Of a stretch of 64,000 bases of DNA, positions 17,437 to 25,770 are shown in pieces (within the stretch, counting starts at the first letter, position 1; each line of letters opens with the position of its first letter). The stretch spans positions 1 to 64,000 of the forward strand of contig SVKV01000007.1 of assembly GCA_015068305.1 (NCBI GenBank). Direction: 5' to 3'. Both the position numbers and the translations under genes were made by a program. A model generated the notes under the pieces. It searched no databases. It was not told the origin of the DNA and saw only the letters and a program-made list of their open reading frames with translations. This stretch comes from Oscillospiraceae bacterium. Lineage in GTDB: Bacteria; Bacillota; Clostridia; Oscillospirales; Oscillospiraceae.

Positions 17437-18143
17437 TGGGTAGGATTCTGGATTTGCTTTCCTGGCTTCTGGGAAAGCAGCAGCGGGGTATCTTTTACAT
17501 CGGAGGCTCGGATGTTCTGCCGCCGCCGCTGAAGGGAAAAGAGGAACAGTCAGCGCTGGAAGCATTGGAGCAGGGGGATGATGGGGCAAAGCAGCGGCTC
17601 ATTGAGCACAATCTGCGCCTGGTGGTTTTTATCGCCAAACGGTTTGAAAATACCGGCATCAATCTGGAAGATCTGATTTCCATCGGCACCATCGGTCTGA
17701 TCAAGGCCATCGGAACCTACCGCCGGGATAAAAATATCAAACTGGCCACCTACGCATCCCGGTGTATCGAAAATGAAATTTTGATGCACATCCGGAAAAT
17801 CTCCGGGCAGAAGGCGGAGGTCTCTCTGGATGAGCCCATCAATATGGACTATGACGGAAATGAACTGCTCCTTTCGGATATTCTGGGTACAGATGAGGAT
17901 ATCGTCACCGGAAGACTGGATGATGAAGTGGATCTGCAGCTGCTGCGGCAGGCTTTGGGATTGCTGCCCATCCGGGAGCGGGAAATCGTGCTGATGCGCT
18001 ACGGATTAGAGGGCAGAAGGGAAATGACCCAGAAGGAAGTGGCGGAAAAAATGGGAATCTCCCAGTCCTATATTTCCCGGCTGGAGAAAAGAATTATGGA
18101 AAGATTAAGAAAAGAAATCCTGAGTCAGACGAACTGTGCATAA
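17433..18143 (+). CDS. sigE: RNA polymerase sporulation sigma factor sigma-E precursor
   Basis: 236 residues. The N-terminal pro-sequence is followed by the conserved [13 protein letters not shown] processing region; the pro-peptide is about eight residues shorter than in B. subtilis. Sigma-70 regions 2 ([33 protein letters not shown]...[15 protein letters not shown]) and 4 ([14 protein letters not shown]...[23 protein letters not shown]) are intact. It directs early mother-cell transcription. Start ATG 17433, with AGGAGGGACAAT upstream, overlaps spoIIGA. The usual neighbour sigG is not here. Confidence 0.95.
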   Translation: MMGRILDLLSWLLGKQQRGIFYIGGSDVLPPPLKGKEEQSALEALEQGDDGAKQRLIEHNLRLVVFIAKRFENTGINLEDLISIGTIGLIKAIGTYRRDKNIKLATYASRCIENEILMHIRKISGQKAEVSLDEPINMDYDGNELLLSDILGTDEDIVTGRLDDEVDLQLLRQALGLLPIREREIVLMRYGLEGRREMTQKEVAEKMGISQSYISRLEKRIMERLRKEILSQTNCA

Positions 18144-18150
18144 ATTGTCG

Positions 18151-18179
18151 TTGTAATCATTATATTGATATGATATAAT
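18151..18179 (+). promoter_or_regulatory. Promoter of rex
   Basis: TTGTAA at 18151-18156, 17-base spacer, extended -10 TGATATAAT with TATAAT at 18174-18179. Confidence 0.7.
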
Positions 18180-18215
18180 CGATAAAAATAAGTATCGATA
18201 CACAGATGTATCGAT
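18178..18215 (+). promoter_or_regulatory. Three ATCGAT palindromes at 16-bp spacing, candidate operator
   Basis: ATCGAT occurs at 18178, 18194 and 18210, exactly 16 bp apart. The first overlaps the rex -10. The last two also form a longer inverted repeat ATCGATAC-N6-GTATCGAT (18194-18215). It does not match the known Rex site type (TTGTGAAN4TTCACAA). Confidence 0.6.
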
Positions 18216-18230
18216 TATGGGGGATTGACA

Positions 18231-18866
18231 ATGGAAAAGAAAATCTCAAAAGCGGTTCTGAAGCGGCTGCCCGGTTATTTGTCTTATCTGAAAGGCCTGT
18301 CCGACTCGGATTCTCCCTATATTTCCGCAACGACCCTGGCAAACGCCCTGGGAATGGGCGATGTGCAGGTTCGTAAAGACCTGGCTATGGTCTCCGACGG
18401 CGGCCGGCCCAAGGTTGGCTATCTCCGGGAGGCTCTGGTTGAGGATATTGAGCAGTTCCTGGGCTATGACAATACCACTGACGCGGTTCTGATCGGCGCC
18501 GGCAAGCTGGGTCAGGCACTGATGGACCATACTGGCTTTGATGAATACGGACTGAACATTCTGGCAGGCTTCGATGTGAACCCTACAGCCAAGGCCACCG
18601 AGGACGGCAAGCCCATCTATCCCATGGAGATGCTGGAAAGCTTCTGCCATGAGAATAAGGTGCTCATGGGCATCATCACCGTTCCGGCTCCCTATGCCCA
18701 GGAGGTCTGCGACAAGCTGATCAAGTGCGGCATCAAGGCCATCTGGACTTTTGCCACTGTCCATCTGGAAGTCCCGCCCCACATTCTGGTGCAGTATGAG
18801 AATATGGCAACATCGCTTGCAGTTCTGTCCATGCACCTGCAGGCTCACATTAAGGAGAAAAAGTAA
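18231..18866 (+). CDS. rex: Redox-sensing transcriptional repressor Rex
   Basis: 211 residues, full length. The N-terminal winged helix (VLKRLPGYLSYLKGL...YISATTLANALGMGDVQVRKDLAMV) is followed by a Rossmann domain with VLIGAGKLGQAL (NADH site, about residues 86-97) and LAGFDVNP. Rex senses NADH/NAD and represses fermentation and respiration genes. Start ATG 18231 was preferred over an in-frame TTG two codons earlier because GGGGGA is six bases upstream. The promoter region carries a three-palindrome array. Confidence 0.95.
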   Translation: MEKKISKAVLKRLPGYLSYLKGLSDSDSPYISATTLANALGMGDVQVRKDLAMVSDGGRPKVGYLREALVEDIEQFLGYDNTTDAVLIGAGKLGQALMDHTGFDEYGLNILAGFDVNPTAKATEDGKPIYPMEMLESFCHENKVLMGIITVPAPYAQEVCDKLIKCGIKAIWTFATVHLEVPPHILVQYENMATSLAVLSMHLQAHIKEKK

Positions 18867-18872
18867 AAAAGT

Positions 18873-18901
18873 ACCGCCGCACTTATGTGCGGCGGTTTTT
18901 C
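18873..18901 (+). terminator. Terminator of rex
   Basis: Stem ACCGCCGCAC / GTGCGGCGGT with loop TTAT and a T run. Confidence 0.92.
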
Positions 18902-18907
18902 TGTGGA

Positions 18908-19639
18908 TTATGATTCAACTGTCGCTCCGGGAGCGGTCAGATCCTTATAGAAGGCAGCATGAGCGGCATTCTTGTAGGGATTCAGTGCCAGATGACCAAG
19001 TGCGATTCGGACAGAAATCGCATTGATGCCTAAAGTGAAGTTTGCAAGAATGTCCCAGCCAATGAAAGACAGGTCCAGCAGGAACAGGGCGCCCTTGTGA
19101 CCCTCCATCAGCTGTTTGGATGCATCGATTGCCTCACTTGCACTCATGTGGGGATTCTCAGCCATAATAAAGGGCGTCATGGCATAGGAGTAGTGCTTGA
19201 CAATGCCGGGGATGACAAAGAGCAGTCCCCAGAGGAATTCATAGAGGTTGCGCAGGAAACGCTGGGCAAAACCCTGGGCAAAGCGGTCAAATTCACTGAA
19301 AACATCGTGAAAGGAAAAAGCGGCTTTGTTGTGCTGCTTCAGCAGGTATTTGGTATAGCCCAGCTGGATCACACCGCCCAGGATAAACTGTGCAAGCCCC
19401 AGAAAGTTGAAGGAAATGTTCAGATTTCCGAAGGCTCCGGAAAACGTGTAAACGGATTTGATCTGCTGCGCAAGATCCTGACCCTGAGTTTCCATTTTGT
19501 AGGTCACTTCGGGAATAAAACTGCTGCCCAGCAGAAGTCCTCCCAGCAGGGAAACAACAGCGGCCACACCGATGGAAAGCAGCCAGTTTCCAGCCAGGTT
19601 TTCTCTGGCAACTCTGCGATAATCACTGCTAGTCATCAT
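18908..19639 (-). CDS. DUF975 family integral membrane protein
   Basis: 243 residues with about five to six membrane helices. The family marks are the N-terminal DYRRVARENLAGNWLLSIGVAAV, the FSEFDRFAQGFAQRFLRNLYEFLWGLLFVIPGIVKHYSYAMTPFI block and the ASEAIDASKQLMEGHKGALFLLDLSFIGW repeat motif. Function unknown. Start ATG 19639 follows AAGGAGGTAAAAACC. It stands alone, convergent with rex and downstream of glnS on the same strand with a terminator between. Confidence 0.88.
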   Translation of the reverse strand: MMTSSDYRRVARENLAGNWLLSIGVAAVVSLLGGLLLGSSFIPEVTYKMETQGQDLAQQIKSVYTFSGAFGNLNISFNFLGLAQFILGGVIQLGYTKYLLKQHNKAAFSFHDVFSEFDRFAQGFAQRFLRNLYEFLWGLLFVIPGIVKHYSYAMTPFIMAENPHMSASEAIDASKQLMEGHKGALFLLDLSFIGWDILANFTLGINAISVRIALGHLALNPYKNAAHAAFYKDLTAPGATVES

Positions 19640-19710
19640 GGTTTTTACCTCCTTAATACTCTCTTGATATTACTATAGCAAAATATGGAAGAATATGATG
19701 AAGAAAATGT

Positions 19711-19743
19711 AAAAAGTCCGCATCTAAAAGATGCGGACTTTCA
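19711..19743 (-). terminator. Terminator of glnS
   Basis: Minus-strand hairpin AAGTCCGCATCT / AGATGCGGACTT followed by a T tract. Confidence 0.9.
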
Positions 19744-19745
19744 AA

Positions 19746-21425
19746 TTACTTGCCGGGCTTGAAGGAATCCTTCAGACTGACGGACCGGTTGAACACCAGA
19801 TGCTCCGCAGAAGAATCCTTGTTGTCGGGGCAGAAGTAGCCAAGTCTCATGAACTGGAAGGACTGTCCTGCCTTTGCGTTCTTCAGACCAGCCTCTACCT
19901 TACAGCCGGTGAGCACTTCCAGGGAATTGGGATTCAGACAGGCCAGGAAATCCTTGCCGGCGGCATCGGGATCGGGATCCAGGAACAGATTGTCATACTG
20001 ACGGACCTCGGCGTCCACGGCAGTTTCTGCGTCCACCCAGTGGATGGTAGCGCCCTTGACCTTCCGGCCGTCAGCGGGATCGCCGCCACGGGATTCGGGA
20101 TCATAGGTAGCCAGAACTTCCGTGATGTTGCCGTTTTCGTCGGTATTGTAGCCGGTGCACTTGATGAGGTAAGCACCCTTTAGACGGCACTCGGGGCCAT
20201 CGGGGAACAGGCGCTTGTACTTGGGCACGGGAGCGGGCAGGAAATCGTCTGCCTCGATCCACAGATGACCGGAGAAGGAAACCTCACGGGTGCCGTCCTC
20301 GGGACGGTTGGGGTTGTTCTCCACGGTGACGGTCTCGGTCTTACCCTCGGGGTAGTTGGTGATGGTCAGCTTGACGGGCTTTACGACCGCCATGACACGC
20401 TGTGCAGTTTCATTCAGATCTTCCCGCAGGCAGAACTCCAGGAACGCATAGGGGATGGTATTGGGGCTCTTGGCAACACCCACCCGGTCGCAGAAATTGC
20501 GGATGGAGGCGGGGGTGTAGCCACGGCGGCGCAGACCGCAGAGGGTGGGCATCCGGGGATCATCCCAGCCGGAAACATAACCGTTTTCAACCAGTGCTCT
20601 CAGCTTCCGCTTGGACAGGACCGTGTGGTCGATGCCCAGGCGGGCGAACTCGATCTGCCGGGGGGTATGGGGAACAGAAACGTTCTCCACAACCCAGTTG
20701 TAAAGCGGCCGATGGTTCTCAAACTCCAGAGAACACAGGGAGTGGGTAATGCCTTCCAGAGCATCCTGGATGGGATGGGCAAAGTCGTACATGGGGTAGA
20801 TGCACCACTTGTCACCCTGGCGGTGGTGGTGCATGTGGCGGATCCGGTAGATGACGGGATCGCGCATATTGAAGTTGCCGGAGGCCAGATCGATCTTGGC
20901 TCTCAGGGTATACTTGTTGTCCTCAAACTCGCCATTGCGCATCCGCTCAAACAGGTCCAGGCTCTCCTCAATGGGCCGGTCACGCCAGGGAGAAGTGGCG
21001 GGGGTATTCAGGTCGCCACGGAATTCCTTGGCCTGCTCGGGGGTCAGCTCGCAGACATAGGCCAGACCCTTCTTGATCAGCTCAACGGCATACTCATAGT
21101 CCTTCTCAAAGTAGTCGGAGCCATAGAAGAAGCGGTCGCCCCAGTCAAAGCCCAGCCAGTGGATGTCCTCCTTGATGGCTTCCACGAACTCCACATCTTC
21201 CTTGGTGGGGTTGGTGTCGTCCATGCGGAGGTTGCACAGGCCGTTGTACTTTTCGGCAGTGCCGAAGTCAATGATCAGGGCCTTGCAGTGACCGATGTGC
21301 AGATAACCGTTGGGTTCAGGGGGAAAACGGGTATGGACGGTCTTTCCCGCATAGCGGCCGCCCTCCGCGATATCCTCGTCAATGAATGCGTGAATGAAGT
21401 TTTTGCTTTCGTTCAGTTCAGCCAT
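19746..21425 (-). CDS. glnS: Glutamine--tRNA ligase
   Basis: 559 residues, close to the E. coli enzyme. Class I signature PEPNGYLHIGHCKAL (HIGH) and VLSKRK (KMSKS-type) are both present, as are DDTNPTKEDVEFVEAIKEDI and the C-terminal anticodon-binding beta barrels. It charges tRNA-Gln directly with glutamine. Most Firmicutes instead use GatCAB, so its presence marks the subset of Clostridia that acquired GlnRS. Start ATG 21425 follows GAGAGGAAG; a longer open frame to 21587 has no start support. Confidence 0.96.
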   Translation of the reverse strand: MAELNESKNFIHAFIDEDIAEGGRYAGKTVHTRFPPEPNGYLHIGHCKALIIDFGTAEKYNGLCNLRMDDTNPTKEDVEFVEAIKEDIHWLGFDWGDRFFYGSDYFEKDYEYAVELIKKGLAYVCELTPEQAKEFRGDLNTPATSPWRDRPIEESLDLFERMRNGEFEDNKYTLRAKIDLASGNFNMRDPVIYRIRHMHHHRQGDKWCIYPMYDFAHPIQDALEGITHSLCSLEFENHRPLYNWVVENVSVPHTPRQIEFARLGIDHTVLSKRKLRALVENGYVSGWDDPRMPTLCGLRRRGYTPASIRNFCDRVGVAKSPNTIPYAFLEFCLREDLNETAQRVMAVVKPVKLTITNYPEGKTETVTVENNPNRPEDGTREVSFSGHLWIEADDFLPAPVPKYKRLFPDGPECRLKGAYLIKCTGYNTDENGNITEVLATYDPESRGGDPADGRKVKGATIHWVDAETAVDAEVRQYDNLFLDPDPDAAGKDFLACLNPNSLEVLTGCKVEAGLKNAKAGQSFQFMRLGYFCPDNKDSSAEHLVFNRSVSLKDSFKPGK

Positions 21426-21465
21426 AATAAAACTTCCTCTCTTCGTTAGTTTTCCATAATGAAAC

Positions 21466-21494
21466 ATTATAACCCAAAGATCAGGTGTTTGCAA
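21466..21494 (-). promoter_or_regulatory. Promoter of glnS
   Basis: Minus strand TTGCAA (21489-21494), 17-base spacer, TATAAT (21466-21471). No T-box leader fits in the short untranslated region. Confidence 0.75.
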
Positions 21495-21610
21495 CCGAAA
21501 ATCACGCCCAAATCGATTTTTCTTAGGACCGTGGCCTGTGTTCAATTTGTACAGATTGCCCGAATTTTGTGAAAATTTAGAAAACATTCAAGGAAATCTT
21601 AAAATTGTGG

Positions 21611-21639
21611 TTGTCAATTCGGCTGACCTGTATTAAAAT
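21611..21639 (+). promoter_or_regulatory. Promoter of the pyrH-polC series
   Basis: TTGTCA at 21611-21616, 17-base spacer, TAAAAT at 21634-21639. Confidence 0.65.
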
Positions 21640-21672
21640 AGGGGAAGATAAAGAAGAAGGAGAGGATAAACT

Positions 21673-22395
21673 TTGTCTGAAATCAAGTACAAGCGCGTTA
21701 TGCTGAAAGTCAGCGGCGAGGCTCTGGCCGGCGAAGCTCACCGGGGCTTGGATTTCGATGTGATCAATTCCGTCTGCGCTGCCATCAAGGAATGTGTCGA
21801 TCTGGGAGTCCAGGTGGGCCTGATGGTGGGTGCAGGTAATTTCTGGCGTGGCGTCAAGGACGGTGCCGACAAGATGCAGCGCTCCCATGCTGATGCCATG
21901 GGTATGCTGGGCACTGTGATGAACTCCATCGCCGTGGCAGATGCACTGGGCAAGCACGGTGTGGATGCAAGAGTGCTGAGCGCTGTGGAAATGCACAAGT
22001 TCTGCGAGTATTTTACCCGGGACCTGGCTGACCGCTATCTCAATGAGGGCAAGGTGGTTATTTTTGCCGCCGGTACCGGCAATCCCTATTTCTCCACCGA
22101 TACGGGCGTGGTGCTCCGGGGTGTGGAGATCGAAGCCGATGCCATCCTGATGGCTAAAAACGTGGATGCCATCTATTCCGCCGATCCCAACAAGGATCCC
22201 AATGCGGTGCGCTATTCCCGGCTTACTTATTCCGAGGCGCTGGCAAAGAATCTCCGTGCTACGGATATCACCGCTATGGCCCTGGCTATGGACAACAATA
22301 TGACCATGGTCTGCTTCGGTCTGGATGAGGAAAACAGCATTATCCGTGTGGTGCGGGGCGAAGAGATCGGCACCACCGTTAAGAATGAATTTTAA
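21673..22395 (+). CDS. pyrH: UMP kinase
   Basis: 240 residues. Amino acid kinase fold with VMLKVSGEALAG at the N-terminus, VGLMVGAGNFWRG, and GTGNPYFSTDTGVVLRGVEI. It phosphorylates UMP to UDP and is usually hexameric and regulated by UTP/GTP. It starts with TTG 21673, with AAGGAGAGG upstream; no ATG is available before residue 10. It opens the conserved pyrH-frr-uppS-cdsA-dxr-rseP series. Confidence 0.96.
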   Translation: MSEIKYKRVMLKVSGEALAGEAHRGLDFDVINSVCAAIKECVDLGVQVGLMVGAGNFWRGVKDGADKMQRSHADAMGMLGTVMNSIAVADALGKHGVDARVLSAVEMHKFCEYFTRDLADRYLNEGKVVIFAAGTGNPYFSTDTGVVLRGVEIEADAILMAKNVDAIYSADPNKDPNAVRYSRLTYSEALAKNLRATDITAMALAMDNNMTMVCFGLDEENSIIRVVRGEEIGTTVKNEF

Positions 22396-22409
22396 GGAGG
22401 ACTACAGTT

Positions 22410-22964
22410 ATGGCAGTCGATTTTAAGGATTTTGAAAGAAGAATGAGCAAGGCCCTGGATCATCTCCAGGAAGAATTCGGAGCAGTCCGCGCCGGCCGTG
22501 CCAACGCAAAGGTTCTGGACCGGATTACCGTTGAGTATTATGGCAGTGAGACTCCTCTGAACGGCGTTGCCACCATTTCCTCTCCCGATGCCCGTACCCT
22601 GGTGATCTCTCCCTGGGATACCAAGCTGCTGAAGGATATTCAGAAGGCAATCCAGTCCTCCGATCTGGGCATCAATCCCCAGAATGACGGCCGTGTCATC
22701 CGTCTGGTATTCCCCCAGCTGACGGAGGAACGCCGTAAGGATCTGACCAAGCAGGTCAAGAAGTATGCCGAGGAAGCAAAGGTTGCCATGCGCAACATCC
22801 GCCGCGACGGTATGGACTATGTCAAGAAGCTGAAGAAGAATTCCGAGATCACCGAGGATGATCAGAAGAAGGCAGAGAAGGATCTGCAGGTTCTGCTGGA
22901 TAAGTATATCAAGAAGGCAGATGAGGCTCTGGCAGCCAAGGAAAAGGAACTGATGGCCATCTAA
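22410..22964 (+). CDS. frr: Ribosome recycling factor
   Basis: 184 residues, full length. The RRF signature runs from FERRMSKALDHLQEEFGAVRAGRANAKVL to the C-terminal three-helix bundle (RRDGMDYVKKLKKN...DDQKKAEKDLQVLLDKYIKKADEAL). It splits post-termination ribosomes with EF-G. ATG 22410 follows AAGGAGGACTACAGTT, 14 bases behind pyrH. Confidence 0.97.
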   Translation: MAVDFKDFERRMSKALDHLQEEFGAVRAGRANAKVLDRITVEYYGSETPLNGVATISSPDARTLVISPWDTKLLKDIQKAIQSSDLGINPQNDGRVIRLVFPQLTEERRKDLTKQVKKYAEEAKVAMRNIRRDGMDYVKKLKKNSEITEDDQKKAEKDLQVLLDKYIKKADEALAAKEKELMAI

Positions 22965-22980
22965 ATTCTGATGGTTTTGC

Positions 22981-23016
22981 GATTTGGGGCGCACTGCGCC
23001 CCTAAATCCTTATTTT
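22981..23016 (+). terminator. Weak terminator or attenuator between frr and uppS
   Basis: GATTT-GGGGCG / CGCCCC-T-AAATC hairpin followed by TATTTT. It could partly separate pyrH-frr from the envelope genes. Confidence 0.5.
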
Positions 23017-23032
23017 CAGAAAGAGGTTTGAG

Positions 23033-23758
23033 ATGTCCGAGACTGATTTGAAGAATAACCTTCTGCCGCCGCCCCGGCATATTGCCATTATTATGGACGG
23101 CAACGGCCGATGGGCAAAGCAGCGGGGCCTGCCCCGGACTGCCGGTCATGCAGCCGGAGGCGAAGCCTTCCGCCGTATCGCCAATTACTGCCGGACCCTG
23201 GGTGTCAAATATCTGACGGTCTATGCCTTTTCCACAGAAAACTGGAAACGTTCGGAAGAAGAGGTGGCCGGCATCATGCGCCTGCTGGGACGTTACCTTC
23301 GGGAAGCGCTGGCGGATATGGAAAAGAATAAGGTCCGCTTCCGCTTTTTCGGTGATCTGAGCAAGCTCAGTCCCGAACTGCAGAAGCTCTGCATGGATGC
23401 CCAGAACCGCTCTGCCGATTATGATGTTCAGGTGAATTTCTGCCTGAACTATGGCGGCCGGGATGAGATTGTCCGGGCCAGCCGTGCATTTGCTGCCGAT
23501 GTGGCGGCAGGAAAGTACCGCAGTGAGGATCTGACGGAGGAACTTCTGTCGTCCTATCTGTATTCTGCTGATGTGCCGGATCCGGAGCTGATCATCCGAC
23601 CCTCCGGAGAAAAGCGGATCAGCAATTTCCTGCTGTGGCAGTCGGCCTATTCCGAATTTGTATTTATGAATGTACTGTGGCCCGATTTCAGTCCCGGTGA
23701 TCTGGATGCGGCCATTGCAGAATATCACCAGCGTAATCGCCGGTTTGGAGGAACATAG
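23033..23758 (+). CDS. uppS: Isoprenyl transferase (undecaprenyl diphosphate synthase)
   Basis: 241 residues. The cis-prenyltransferase marks are HIAIIMDGNGRWAKQRG (catalytic Asp about residue 22), YAFSTENWKRS and the C-terminal PDPELIIRPSGEKRISNFLLWQSAYSEF. It makes the C55 lipid carrier for peptidoglycan from IPP, whose supply genes dxr and ispG are downstream. Start ATG 23033 follows AGAAAGAGG. Confidence 0.96.
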   Translation: MSETDLKNNLLPPPRHIAIIMDGNGRWAKQRGLPRTAGHAAGGEAFRRIANYCRTLGVKYLTVYAFSTENWKRSEEEVAGIMRLLGRYLREALADMEKNKVRFRFFGDLSKLSPELQKLCMDAQNRSADYDVQVNFCLNYGGRDEIVRASRAFAADVAAGKYRSEDLTEELLSSYLYSADVPDPELIIRPSGEKRISNFLLWQSAYSEFVFMNVLWPDFSPGDLDAAIAEYHQRNRRFGGT

Positions 23759-23760
23759 AG

Positions 23761-24582
23761 ATGAAAACACGTATCATTACCGCTGCGGTGACCATACCGT
23801 TGCTGCTGTTGCTGCTGCTTGTGGCTGACAAGCTGATCGCCGCAATCGTATGGGGTCTGCTGCTGGCGGTGGCAGTTTATGAACTGCTGTTTGGAACCGG
23901 ACTGGTCAGAGAGCCCCGTCTGGTGATTTATTCCTGTGTGATGGCTGTTGCGGTCACACTGTGGAGTTATTTCGGTGCTGTACATGCTTATCTGATTCTG
24001 CTGGTCATGCTGTTTCTGTTTGCGCTGTTCGGCGAGATGATGCATGCCCATGTGAAGGTCACCTTCGATAAGATCTGCATGTGTTTTGTTGCAGGATTCG
24101 TGGTGCCTTTCATGCTGAGCAGTCTGATCCGGATTCTGACCATGAAAATTGGCCGCTTTGTGATCCTCATTCCCTTTGTGGTGGCCTTCGGCAGCGATGC
24201 CGGTGCCTACTTTGCCGGTTATTTCTTTGGCAAGCACAAAATGGCTCCGGTGCTCAGCCAGCATAAAACTGTGGAAGGAGCCATCGGCGGTGTGATTTCC
24301 GCGGTGGTCTGCATGATTCTTTACGGCCTCGTTATGGATCTGCCCATCAAGGCTCTGAATTTTAGTGTAAATTATTTGTATGCCGCCATTTACGGCCTGG
24401 CCGGCGCTCTGGTTGGCATTTTCGGTGATTTGTGCTTCTCTGTCATCAAGCGTCAGACCGGCATCAAGGACTACGGCAAGCTGCTGCCCGGTCACGGCGG
24501 TATCCTGGACCGTTTTGATTCCATGATGATGGTTGGACCTCTGATGGAAGTGCTGCTGCTTCTGATCCCTGTGATCAGCTAA
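23761..24582 (+). CDS. cdsA: Phosphatidate cytidylyltransferase
   Basis: 273 residues with about eight membrane helices. The CDP-DAG synthase signature is at the C-terminus (SVIKRQTGIKDYGKLLPGHGGILDRFDSMM) and FVVAFGSDAGAYFAGYFFGKHKM precedes it. It makes CDP-diacylglycerol for phospholipid synthesis. Two bases separate it from uppS; its site GGAGG lies in the uppS 3' end. Confidence 0.95.
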   Translation: MKTRIITAAVTIPLLLLLLLVADKLIAAIVWGLLLAVAVYELLFGTGLVREPRLVIYSCVMAVAVTLWSYFGAVHAYLILLVMLFLFALFGEMMHAHVKVTFDKICMCFVAGFVVPFMLSSLIRILTMKIGRFVILIPFVVAFGSDAGAYFAGYFFGKHKMAPVLSQHKTVEGAIGGVISAVVCMILYGLVMDLPIKALNFSVNYLYAAIYGLAGALVGIFGDLCFSVIKRQTGIKDYGKLLPGHGGILDRFDSMMMVGPLMEVLLLLIPVIS

Positions 24583-24592
24583 GGTGAGAACT

Positions 24593-25738
24593 ATGGTAAA
24601 GAATGTTAGTATTTTAGGCTCTACCGGCTCCATTGGCCGGCAGAGCCTGGATATCATCAGCCGCCTGGATGTGCAGGTGGCTGCCTTGACTGCCGGTACA
24701 AGTGCTCAGCTGATGGCGGAGCAGTGTCGGCAGTTTCGTCCTGTTCTGGCTGTTATGTCAACCAAACAGGCTGCTGAGGAACTGAAAGAATTGATTAAGG
24801 ATCTTCCTGTCCGCATAAACTGGGGAGAGGAGGGCCTCATCGAAGCTGCCACACTGCCGCAGGTGGACTGTGTTATCACGGCTGTGGTTGGTATGGTTGG
24901 TTTGAAGCCCACTCTGGCAGCCATTCGGGAGCGTAAGCGCATTGGCCTTGCCAATAAGGAAACGCTGGTCTGCGCCGGCGAACTGGTGATGGCGGAAGCA
25001 AAAAAGTACGGTGCTGAGATCATCCCGGTGGACTCCGAGCATTCTGCTATTTTCCAGTGTCTGATGGGCTCCCGGGATCCAAAGGAGGTCAAGCGGCTGA
25101 TTTTGACCTGTTCCGGCGGCCCCTTCTTCGGTATGGACAAGGAACAGCTGAAAACAGTTACCAGAGCCGATGCGCTGAAGCATCCCAACTGGAAGATGGG
25201 CGCAAAAATCACCGTTGACTGTTCTACCCTGATGAACAAGGGTCTGGAAGTGATCGAAGCCATGCGGCTTTACGACATGCCCCTTGAAAAAGTGGATGTG
25301 GTGATCCACCGCCAGTCTATTGTCCATTCCATGGTGGAATTTGTGGACGGCGCGGTGATGGCGCAGCTTGGTGCACCGGATATGCGTCTGCCCATTCAGT
25401 TGGCGCTGACCTATCCGCAGCGGATTCCCTGCCCGGTGGATGGACTGGATCTGATCGGCTGCGGTCCGCTGTCTTTCCTGAAGCCGGATCTGGAGTGCTT
25501 CCCCTGTCTTGCACTGGCCATGGAGTGCGCCAAGCGGGGCGGCAACGCCTGCGCTGTGATGAACGGTGCCAATGAGGAAGCTGTTGCCATGTTCCTGGCA
25601 GACCGGATCGGTTTCTACGACATCTACCGGCTGGTGCGCCGGGCGGTGGACTCGGTTCCCTTTATTACAAATCCCACCCTGGATCAGATTCTGGAATCTG
25701 ACCGCCTGGCTCGGGAATCGGTGAAAATGGGAGCCTGA
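24593..25738 (+). CDS. dxr: 1-deoxy-D-xylulose 5-phosphate reductoisomerase
   Basis: 381 residues. The NADPH site is VSILGSTGSIGRQSLDII near the N-terminus, catalytic loop includes LANKETLVCAGELVM and PVDSEHSAIFQCL, and the substrate loop CSGGPFFGMD. It converts DXP to MEP, the committed step of the non-mevalonate pathway. Start ATG 24593 was chosen for its AAGGTG six bases upstream; a GTG three codons earlier overlaps that site. Confidence 0.96.
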   Translation: MVKNVSILGSTGSIGRQSLDIISRLDVQVAALTAGTSAQLMAEQCRQFRPVLAVMSTKQAAEELKELIKDLPVRINWGEEGLIEAATLPQVDCVITAVVGMVGLKPTLAAIRERKRIGLANKETLVCAGELVMAEAKKYGAEIIPVDSEHSAIFQCLMGSRDPKEVKRLILTCSGGPFFGMDKEQLKTVTRADALKHPNWKMGAKITVDCSTLMNKGLEVIEAMRLYDMPLEKVDVVIHRQSIVHSMVEFVDGAVMAQLGAPDMRLPIQLALTYPQRIPCPVDGLDLIGCGPLSFLKPDLECFPCLALAMECAKRGGNACAVMNGANEEAVAMFLADRIGFYDIYRLVRRAVDSVPFITNPTLDQILESDRLARESVKMGA

Positions 25739-25770
25739 TTTTGCGATTTTCTTGATTTCGAGGTTATTTC

